The notes below the pieces were generated by a model. It saw only the letters and a list, made by a program, of their open reading frames with translations, was not told the DNA's origin and ran no database searches. Both the position numbers and the translations under genes were made by a program. A DNA stretch of 64,000 bases from Leptobrachium leishanense (Eukaryota; Chordata; Amphibia; Anura; Megophryidae): positions 52,140,422-52,204,421 of the forward strand of contig CM019069.1 in the NCBI GenBank assembly GCA_009667805.1, read 5' to 3'. Below are positions 55,934 to 64,000 of this stretch, piece by piece (the stretch's first letter is position 1; each line of letters begins with the position of its first letter).

Positions 55934-56780
55934 CCCCTGGGGAGCTGGATCGCGAATCGGCGCTGAAAAGCGCCGGTTCGCGATCCTTTCCCGGAGCTGG
56001 CCGACATCTTGGATGTCGGCCAAGCCTCCGGGAACTCCCCCTGAGGACTGGCGTCATCGTGCGTAGCACGATGACGCCAGTCCTGGACTTAACCCCTACT
56101 GCCACCAACTGTGGAGATAGGGAGTTCCAATGAACTCCCTATCTCCCGATCCGTGGCAGCTAGGGGTTAAAGTTTGGTATGGTTGGATCGGCCAGAGCAT
56201 GGCCGTTCCAACGATACCAAACACTACTGTGAAAATTTTTGTAAAAAAAAAAAAAAGAAAAAGAAAAATAAAAAAAAATTTATAAAAAAGAAATACACAC
56301 TTTTTTAAATTTTTTTTGGTTTGTTAATGCAGCAATATTGTTCCCATTTCAATTATAATGTGAACAATGATGCTGCACTAACGATTTTTGTATGCGGTGC
56401 GTTTGTTAAAAATAGTGTAATTTTCCCCAAAAAAAAATGTAACGAGACCCCATCTCTAATTTTTTTAACAAGCGCACCCCATACAAAATATAACCGCAAT
56501 TGCTCGCATGTTAAAATGTGAAAAAAAAACACTTTACACATTGTAAATTATTGAAAATACATATTTTATTGCATTTTTTGTTATAATATACAGACATGAC
56601 ATAACGTATACATATAATAATGACATATTATGAATCTACCGAGTCTGACGGAAAGAACGATATATAATATGTCTGGGTCATATACTAAAATAAGCCTTCA
56701 AAACACGTTTAAACATGATGCGCAAAACAGGTAAAAATGACCTCAGCACAGGGGCGGGAAAAGCCTCAGCAGCGAAAGGG
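55934..56780. mobile_element. TTAA-target DNA transposon, copy 3, 847 bp
   Basis: A perfect TTAA duplication (55930-55933 and 56781-56784) flanks ends CCCCTGG and CGAAAGGG. Five hairpins follow one another: 55947-55985 (GATCGCGAATCGGCGC / GCGCCGGTTCGCGATC), 55989-56032, 56045-56087 (ACTGGCGTCATCGTGC and complement), 56112-56144 (GGGAGTT / AACTCCC) and about 56183-56213. Next come the AT-rich part and the palindrome near 56325-56380. No transposase is seen. Confidence 0.85.
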
Positions 56781-59150
56781 TTAAAGGAGGTATTAAGTGA
56801 TTATGCAAAATCATTGAAAGCACTGACGTAACCCCCCAAAAGAAATTCCTTATTCACCTCTCATCAACACGGTGGAGATCGTGACATGATCCCCTGCTTC
56901 CTCTCATCGGGAGCAGAGTGAGACTAACAAATAGTTCCCAGTCTCCCTCTGCGGTGCTGCACGATCCCGCGAGAGACCATGCACAATATTTTTTAATACG
57001 TAGATAATTTTATTTGGCTATTTGTAAGCGATATGCCATTTTTTTAACTTTTTTATTCTTACGTTTCTCAAGGCTGCCAATAATAATTAATATTAATATT
57101 TTCTAAATAAATAAATAAATAAATTATAATATTATTATGCTTTATTTATATAGCACCACCATATTCCGCAGCGCTGAACAATGGACTTCTATCACACCTA
57201 GTGATAATCTCATTTTAGCACCGTATTGTTGGTGTTAAAGTAATTGTATTACGACACAAAGAAAAATAGAGTAAGAAGACAAAAAAATATTTCTTGGGCT
57301 ACTAAAGTCTACTGAATTTTATTATTAAGGCCAAATAATGCCTAATAATTCCTACTAAAACACCAATATAGAGCGCATGCTGACGGTTTAATCCTAGCTA
57401 GAAGGCAAACTGGGACAGGCACGATGCAAATCAATAACGCAGACAGAAAAAGGCATGTGTGGTTATGTCCTTAAGCAAGGCTTTGTCTCAGGAGACTGAA
57501 CTTTATAAGGTACAGACGTGTTCATTGAGTCAGCATCATAAAAACTGCAGATTCTTCATTTTCCTGCACAGCGTGGGGACAACAGAAAAAGGAGGAAAAA
57601 AAAGTATATAGCTAAAAAAAAAATTTAAAAAATTGTGATATTGTTTTACCCTCTCTGTTTTTAATCTAGAATAGATTCCCGAATCACAGAAATTGAGATT
57701 ATTGAATATAATAGAAACTAATATTTGTTTTGGTAAAGGTCCGTTGAATACTCACACAGTGCTGTGCAGCTGCAATGCTAGAAATAAAAAAAATAAATGA
57801 AAAATAAATAAATTGATAACAAATGCTATGGTGAGCCGGAGTGAGTGTTGTGAACCTGCTGTATCAATCTATAGGGAAAGCATGATAAATATATAGCAGG
57901 TGTATAGTAAATGAGTGATTCAATGCATAGAGATTCACACTATGTCATTTTTTGTAATAAAAATATTTAATTATGTCAGCTGATTTATATATGCATATTT
58001 TATGACTTTACTGTGGAAAATAGACTTGGATAGATTGCCGAATTTCGTGAAATTTGCATAAAATTTGCAGACTTTGTATATTAGAAAAGACTGCATTAAA
58101 ATATCTAAACTGATTAAATGTTGCGAGCCTCGTTTAATAATCGTTTAATAATCTAATGACAACGAGGATCTATTTGGGGGGAAATTTATTTCTACCCATT
58201 AAACACAATGATCCCTAAAGAGATTACCCTTCAAGGAATAATACCCCAAGAATGTGAATGGAAATTGCAGATTTTTGCCAAATTTTCTGAACTGGAAACA
58301 TTCTTCAACAAAGATGGTTGTGTCATTTCATCTGTTTTGGCCAAAACAATTGTGAATTCCGACATCGATTCTCCCCCGTTGTCGGAATTCTGAGTATTTG
58401 TGCTCAGGCACAATATGATCATCGGATTCGCAGGTTGAAAGCGGCATACTGAGATGGAGAAGGAATTGCAGGGGTTAAAAAGACCTCCTTTTCACCTTTG
58501 CCCATCCCCCATCCGTCCTCCGATTTTTTTTTTTTCCTCCTGTCTTGTCAAATGAAGGGCTGCATGATGTTCATAATAACCTTAGATTTACTAGGTTATG
58601 TGTTGGATACTGTCCCGAATGAACACATCAATCACATGCTTCATTTATTTTAGGTCTTCTTTGTACTGCGGGTGGCATTTCTCTCTTTTTATTTTGCTTC
58701 CACCAATATCCAGCAGGCTTGATTTGGACGAGTCCTACAGAGCTTAAAATGTGGTTTGTGATGCCATCTTGTGGTTGTCGCACTGTCCCCTGACTGTAAT
58801 CGTTTCTTTTAAGTACCATCTGCAGGTGCATTTTTTGGAATTTTTAGGGCGTAAAGTAGAATTTGGAAAATGCCCCAACTCAACTCCAAGTCATCAGAAA
58901 TTCCCTGATAAATCAACACAAATTCACAGTATGGTGTGAACATTGATGCTTTGACACACATACACTATACTGATATGTATTATTGAGGTATACATAACTA
59001 TGTAAAGGGTGTTTCATTTTCTCAGTTTATGCATGTTTAGGTTTAGTGCAGCAATTGTTTTTGTATAGTACAGGAGGGGTGGGGTCGTGCCTATTCCCCG
59101 ATGGGGCGGCTGCAACCACCAAACGTATCCAGCCCAGTAACATGTATCAA
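56781..59150. other. mostly unassigned intergenic DNA
   Basis: A stretch at 56840-56980 weakly resembles the middle of FamB (CACCTCTC..GGTGGAGA, then CAGTCTCCCTCTGCGG). A LINE tail lies at 57118-57190. A region near 58020-58440 contains CCGAATTTCG and TCCGACATCGATTC-type pieces but no clear element. Two overlapping short frames at 58208-58422 lie on opposite strands and have no domain. Confidence 0.35.
57118..57190 (-). mobile_element. GCGCT-tailed LINE 3' end
   Basis: TTTATTTATATAGCACC, ATATTCCGCAGCGCTG and AACAATGGAC are the complement of the LINE 3' tail seen at 32085 and 42246. Only the terminal 70 bp is present. Confidence 0.55.
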
Positions 59151-59566
59151 GCTGGGGTCAGACAAACGCAGTGCGATCGTGCGTTGAGCCGCACTTTATT
59201 ACGGCCGTAGTAGCAGCAAATGACGTCCAATGACGGCCAATATACGAAGTACAGGCGCACGAAAGTTCGGGAGAGCGGCGCAAGCGGCAAACAAACAGAT
59301 TTTTTCGAGAACATGGAACCACTAGTACTGACGCACAGAGTGCGCTGCGTCGGCATAGCGGCGTGTGTGTGTGATTAGGAGACGTCAGACGCTGCACATG
59401 TCCGGCCTACATCACGTCCATTTGTTTTTTATAGCTCCGTCAAAAAATACGGCCGACTTTGCGCATCGTATGACCGGTATCGCGTCTTCCGTGAAAAAAT
59501 GCATTCGGACGCATCGACGCACTTTTTGACGGTAGACGTGAAAAATGAGTTTGTCTGACCCTAGCC
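59151..59566. mobile_element. FamC MITE, copy 3
   Basis: The ends GCTGGGGTCAGACAAACGC and GTTTGTCTGACCCTAGCC are inverted. The flanks CAA and TAA are compatible with a TAA duplication changed at one base. The interior is colinear with copies 1 and 4 (AGTACTGACGCACAGAGTGC). Confidence 0.75.
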
Positions 59567-59789
59567 TAAAACATAACAAGGAGAAGAATGCCATCTGCGC
59601 TTATTCCCATTATAACGTGTGAAACAAAACACAGAGGCTTTGTATGTTTCCAGTACTGACCAACTACCCATTGAGTAGATACTTTTAACTGTACCTGGTA
59701 TTGCTCCCCTGTCTTTCACAGGAGCCTCATTGCAGGGCCTACATAAGTCTTGCACTGCAGAGAGCGCCAGGACAATGTATGTCCCAGGT

Positions 59790-60060
59790 ATGTGGGTTCA
59801 GCAGTCTGTGCGGCGGGTCGTCTGATGCATTCAGCAGTTTTTTCGGATTGATTTGGCGCTTTTTCCAGTGGTTTTTTTGGATCGATTCAGCGGTTTTGCA
59901 GTGGTTTTTCAGATCATTCGGCAGGTCGATTCGCCACACTTTGGGGACCCTGCGGTGAATGCTGAATACTCCGCAGGATCAGCAAATCGAACTCGCCAAA
60001 GTGCGAGGAACGGGAGAACACCGAAGTGTTGGTGACAGAAAAAAACAACGCATCGTTGGC
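59790..60060. mobile_element. FamE internal fragment
   Basis: GGGGACCCTGCGGTGAATGC and TGAATACTCCGCAGGATCA match the FamE interior near 50026-50066 (GGGGACCCTGTGGTGCTTGC). Both termini are missing. Confidence 0.65.
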
Positions 60061-60490
60061 TGCAAAGGCATATACTTTCTGTATATGTGCTAAGGTCTCT
60101 CACTAGCACTATATATATATATATAGGAAATTCCTGGGTAATACCCTATACAAAGATTCACCATCATTCGCTTCCAATGCCATGCTGCCGGCTTGACAGC
60201 TGTGATCGAAGAGCCGTTGTACAGGACAGCTTTCTGCTCACTCCTTGACTCATTAGTGAGTGCAAACATCACCACAGAGGCTAGTCATGCAGTGGGGTGG
60301 CCTTATTTCAGTCACCACCTATAGAGGACAAACATGGCAAGTGACCTATGAGTCATTTTCCTAGCTGCAGGTGCCGAATGAAGGTTAAAACAAGTGCTGC
60401 TCCTTTCTGAATATAACCCTGGCAGCACTATTCACGCACTGATCTGCACAGTTCTGGACTCTACCACACACCGTAGCAAATACAGGTGCT
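60061..60490. other. unassigned sequence
   Basis: An AT microsatellite is present at 60108-60124. I see no gene or shared repeat. Confidence 0.4.
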
Positions 60491-61560
60491 TCCAACCCTT
60501 AGCCCTATCTATCCCTACTTAAGGGTGGAGCACCCATAAGACCTCGCTTTATTATTTTGTCCAGTTCGCCTGAGAAACAAGAAGCCTGCTCTCCTAAAAA
60601 CCATTGTGTACCAGACCCTTGACCTTTTATGGACTCCGCTATTACTCCTGATTCAAAGACCCCCTACTGCTGTTTACCAAAGTCTACGCTGTTGCCTCTA
60701 AGGAACCCCTACTGTTGTCTCCTAAGGATTCCACTGTTGCCTCAAAGGACCCCTCTGTTATTACAAGACCCTCCACAACAGACCCTACCCTTGCTATCTC
60801 CAGATCTCTTGACTTTTGTGTTCAGTCTTGCAATCAGTATTATTTACCCTTTAGCCCTGTCAGTTATCCAGCCCTTATCCTGTCTATCCAGTGTCTGTAA
60901 GTTCCCTCTGTGTATATTCATTTCTTACCTTGCCTTTGTGTTTCTATAGTCATCCCACTTCCTGTCTTGCCCCTCTGTTTCTATCGTGTCATCTGTGTAT
61001 TCCTTAGTCAACCCCATTCCTGTCTTGTCTCTCTGTGCTTTTTGTCTGTATTTAGTTAGCCTTATTCGTGTATCACTTATATTATCCTTTGTGTATTAAT
61101 AAGCACTGTTTAGACTAAATCCAGTGTTTGCCCTTTTAGGCTGGGGTCAGACTAACGCAGTATTAACGTGCGTTTAGCTGCACTAAATCACGGCCGTGTT
61201 AGCAGCAAATGACGTCCAATGCCGGGCAGCATACGAAGAACAGCCGCACAAAAGTGCGGCTGCGCAACTCAATTGGCAAACAAACGCATTTTTTCGAGAA
61301 CGTCAAACCGCTAGTACTGACGTACAGATTGCGCTGCTGTCCAGATGTTTCCAGATGCAAAAAGTGTTTTATTGATGATCCGTACAAAATCACGGACGAA
61401 AATGCGCATCGTATGACCGCTATCGCGTATTCTGTGAAAAAATGCGTCCATTCGTTCGAACGCACTTTTTCATGGACAACGTGAAAAATGCGTTAGTCTG
61501 ACCCTAGCCTTAATCACTGTATATTGGGTTCATTCATCCACACGGCCTGGTGAACCCTGA
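60491..61560 (+). mobile_element. possible LTR-derived segment with FamC insertion
   Basis: CCCTACTTAAGGGTGG near 60515 could be a TATA-like start. It is followed by a pyrimidine-rich leader with imperfect repeats (CCTCTAAGGAACCCC, CTCCTAAGGATTCC, CCTCAAAGGACCCC at 60695-60750) and, after the FamC element, by CCTGGTGAACCCTGACA near 61560. The order is like 10570-10793 and 33416-33760. No duplication was found. Short frames here have no domain. Confidence 0.35.
61139..61509. mobile_element. FamC MITE, copy 4
   Basis: The ends GGCTGGGGTCAGACTAACGC and GCGTTAGTCTGACCCTAGCC are near-perfect inverted repeats, with a perfect TTA duplication (61136-61138 and 61510-61512). It is 371 bp, shorter than copy 1 by an internal deletion near 61335, after which it matches copy 1 closely (GCAAAAAGTGTTTTATTGAT). 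Confidence 0.85.
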
Positions 61561-62364
61561 CACTACGTACCCTGTATTGAAGGTGGCATGACTGAGACCA
61601 TTATAGTAGTATATACAAAATCATAAATGGAACACCAGGTACTCCTCTACGTGGAACAACAGGAACTTTATTGTGACATCTTGACCATCAATGCTTCGGA
61701 TGAAGAATCACCCTTTGTCAAGCCTGAGAGACCCCCCGAGACCATTATAGAAAAATGGTGGGGTGTGTTACAATGTACCTATTAAAAAAGAAAAAGAGTT
61801 TCTATGAAGTTACTATGAAAGGTTAAATCCGTATTTATTTTTTTTAAAAATTTAAGAAAAGGTGACTCCGTGGACATATAGGATTTTCAATATATTTGCA
61901 CCGATAACTAACCTTTAAGCAGGCAGTGATTTTAGCATATGACTGAGACAGAATTCATTGCCTTATTGATATACTTGGCTGGGTTCACGTTACTCGTGGA
62001 AGGCTTGTCTTTAATTATAATTATAGGGCAAAATCATAAAATCAAATCCTCTAAACCTGTGACTTCAATTATGTTTATACACTTGGCGCCAATTTAAGAT
62101 GGATACAAAATCCATATTTTATATGGTTTTCTAAACTAGATACGTATATATGCCAATAAAAGAGGATGCAGTCTGAGGACTGCTGAGCAACAATTCATTT
62201 CAACTCCTTACATCCAGGACCTGGTGAAAGTCCCTGGTCTGGAAGCAAATTGTATTAAACTGCAGAGAGTAAGCAGTTGATAATTGTCGACCGGCTGTCG
62301 TCATAGTGAGCCCTCTCATTCGGTTAAAGAATATATATTCACATCCACGTATATATACATTACT
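61561..62364. other. unassigned, with a possible foldback-type repeat
   Basis: A stretch at 61640-61740 (GGAACTTTATTGTGACATC, CACCCTTTGTCAAGCCTGAG) resembles the repeat type at 21066 and 14200 in wording but not closely. No gene was found. Confidence 0.35.
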
Positions 62365-62748
62365 GGTAGAGCCCGAAATGGTTAAAACCTAGGATTACCC
62401 GAGTAAAACTGATATTACCCACTGCTTTGGGTAAAGACTGAAATCAAACATCAGGCTTTACCTGGGTCAACGGCAAACTACCCAAACACCGTTGGGTGAT
62501 GTGTTTTCTAAGACTTTCAAGCAGCTTACTATTGGCCCAAAACCTAGAATTACCCATATCAATGGCCAACCCTAACCAACCCAAACCATAAAAATCTGCT
62601 TTTACTCAAAAGGTTAAAGGTTGTATAGTCTGCAGATTACCCAGGTAAATCCCGAATATTTTATTTTTTTGCAGCTTTACCCAGCGCTTTTGGGTCATGT
62701 GGGCTTACCCGGGTAAAGCTAGAATTACCCAATTTTAGACTCTGCCCA
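62365..62748. repeat. foldback repeat with many TTACCCRGGTAA motifs
   Basis: The outer parts GTAGAGCCCGAAATGG and CAATTTTAGACTCTGCCC pair loosely. Near-palindromic motifs recur inside: GATTACCCGAGTAAA near 62393, TTTACCTGGGTCAA near 62457, GATTACCCAGGTAAAT near 62636, and CTTACCCGGGTAAAGC near 62705. Several single TTACCCA motifs are also present. No coding content. Confidence 0.55.
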
Positions 62749-64000
62749 TAGCATATACATATATAGGTACCCTAGTGCCCTTCCCTAATCAAGCCCCTTG
62801 CATTAATGTAAAATTTGAAAACGCTCCCATAAGTCAAGACCCAATCAATGGACAGGTACGACTGGGCTCACGTCCTAATGATATTCTATATGGATAGGAT
62901 GTATGGTGTCTGTGCTACCATAAACACAAGAATCCTGATTACAGAACCAGCAATATGGGTATAAATGAATGGAGGAAGGTGGAGTACCCGCACAATACTG
63001 GAGAGCCAGAGGTCTGGATACAACTGCATCCCCTGCAACACTGTTAATGTGTTCAATATGTATCTACAGTACATAAGTCGATGTGACCTATGACCATCTA
63101 GATCAGCTTTGTATAACACAAATTCATTTATATAACCTATAACTATACTATCATATGTCTCCATAAAAAACTGAGCCAAAGTCAAGGCATAATACCTGTC
63201 AGGAATATCCAAAGATTCTCTTTGTGAATAACCGCACAATAACTGTCCAAACCAGCTACGATGGAAGAGATTAAATACTGTAACTCAGCTTCAGGTTCAG
63301 TATTTGATGAATTGACCAGTAGGTGTCTATGAGCAGGTAGGTTATATACCACTACTGTATACCCAAATGAACAATTAATGGAACATTTTGCTCTTGAAAA
63401 TATTTCCTTCCAGTCAGTGTCACTTTATTCCACGTGGTCATCTGCCATGAATCCGTGATCTTGGTCACTGAGTAAAGGAAAAAGTACTGGGGACATGACA
63501 AAGAATTTCGGCAAAGGATAGAAAAATGGAGGTTCTGTAGGCAAATTTCATCTGCGCAAGAACCTTTGTGTACGCGTAGCTTAGGAGTTCAAAACGTTGC
63601 ACTCCAGTGATTCTCATCACCTGCGACGTCGACCGAAATCTGCATTCAGCTCCTGGTGTTCTTCATTTCCGTTACGTCTAGCGGTCTAACAATGTGGCGG
63701 GATATACTGTATATTTCCACTGCACTGTTATTGAACTGGTTTTCCAGACAAATTTATAGCAAAGCTGAAAAATGAATGGCATTCTTACTTCCTCCTCTGC
63801 TCGGCTTTATTGAATGCCGCTGGGCATATTAATCAGCAGGACCGAGTAGTGAATGAAATAAAAGTGTTCTTCAGTCTGGGCAATGAACATAAAAAGGAGC
63901 TTTATAAAGCTGGAATAAATAACTATTAATAGTAATCCACCCACTGTTGGTCAGTAAAACGAGACAAAAAAAATCTATAAAGATGTGAGCTGTTACCTGT
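62749..64000. other. lower-copy intergenic DNA to the right edge
   Basis: No supported gene. A 117-residue minus frame at 62886-63239 (MCGYSQRESLDIPDRY...) has no recognised domain. The last 600 bp are AT-rich with balanced, non-repetitive composition and TAAT-type motifs, possibly conserved non-coding DNA. Confidence 0.35.

Noticed and set aside
58208..58422. Overlapping 61- and 63-residue frames on opposite strands
   Set aside because: Both short, mutually overlapping, no domain and no splice context.

Overview
This window looks like intergenic vertebrate DNA, most likely from an amphibian (a frog or relative). It contains no bacterial-type gene layout, no rRNA or tRNA gene, no CRISPR array and no convincing host protein-coding gene. 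Almost every recognisable feature is a transposable element or a tandem repeat. The organism call is an inference. It rests on the mix seen here: Tc1-like, hAT and Harbinger-like elements, TTAA-target elements, CR1 and L2-like LINE 3' ends, a tRNA-derived SINE, and a DIRS/Ngaro-type tyrosine-recombinase retrotransposon with an SGNH-hydrolase ORF. A fish or lobe-finned fish cannot be excluded.

I use working names for repeat families seen in several copies. FamA: about 730 bp, TIR starting GGGCYCTATTACA, copies at 10907, 17256, 21356, 27277 and 40538. FamB: about 700 bp, made of consecutive hairpins, copies at 3821, 7130 and 14994. FamC: about 430 bp, TTA/TAA target duplication, copies at 1047, 7869, 59151 and 61139. 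FamD: short foldback elements near 6926, 44212, 44320 and 52882. FamE: TIR CAGGGTTATTCA, copies at 455, 49261 and a fragment at 59790. A TTAA-target family has copies at 11553, 42974, 55934 and a tiny one at 53580.

Layout: 0-8.6 kb holds FamE with a FamC insertion and a 37-bp minisatellite, FamB, a multi-head SINE, and a T-rich repeat split by three different MITEs. 8.6-22 kb is lower-copy DNA with an LTR-like piece, a FamA copy split by a TTAA element, a local 318-bp-offset duplication, a SINE, a Tc1-like element split by a FamB copy and a LINE tail, and two more FamA copies. 22.4-27.8 kb has a 931-bp solo LTR, an internally deleted Ngaro-type element on the minus strand (gag-like, truncated tyrosine recombinase, apparently intact SGNH hydrolase), and a short FamA copy. 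27.8-30.8 kb is a Tc1-like element interrupted by a hAT element. 31-43 kb contains L2-like LINE ends, an LTR-like piece, two neighbouring hAT elements full of tandem repeats, FamA, and a TTAA element. 43.9-48.7 kb is an AT-rich array broken by nested insertions, including a CR1 with a 173-residue open frame, followed by a hAT-like element with a 69-bp array. 49-64 kb has FamE, Tc1, small MITEs, LTR-like pieces, a TTAA element and two FamC copies, with lower-copy DNA between.

The genes do not work together as a pathway. The window is better read as a layered record of transposition, in which sister copies inside the window often show the sequence before an insertion. The most unusual patterns are trains of hairpins whose two arms change together between copies (FamB and the TTAA family), one SINE head joined to two different LINE tails, hAT elements each carrying a different minisatellite, and an intact-looking hydrolase frame inside an otherwise wrecked retroelement.
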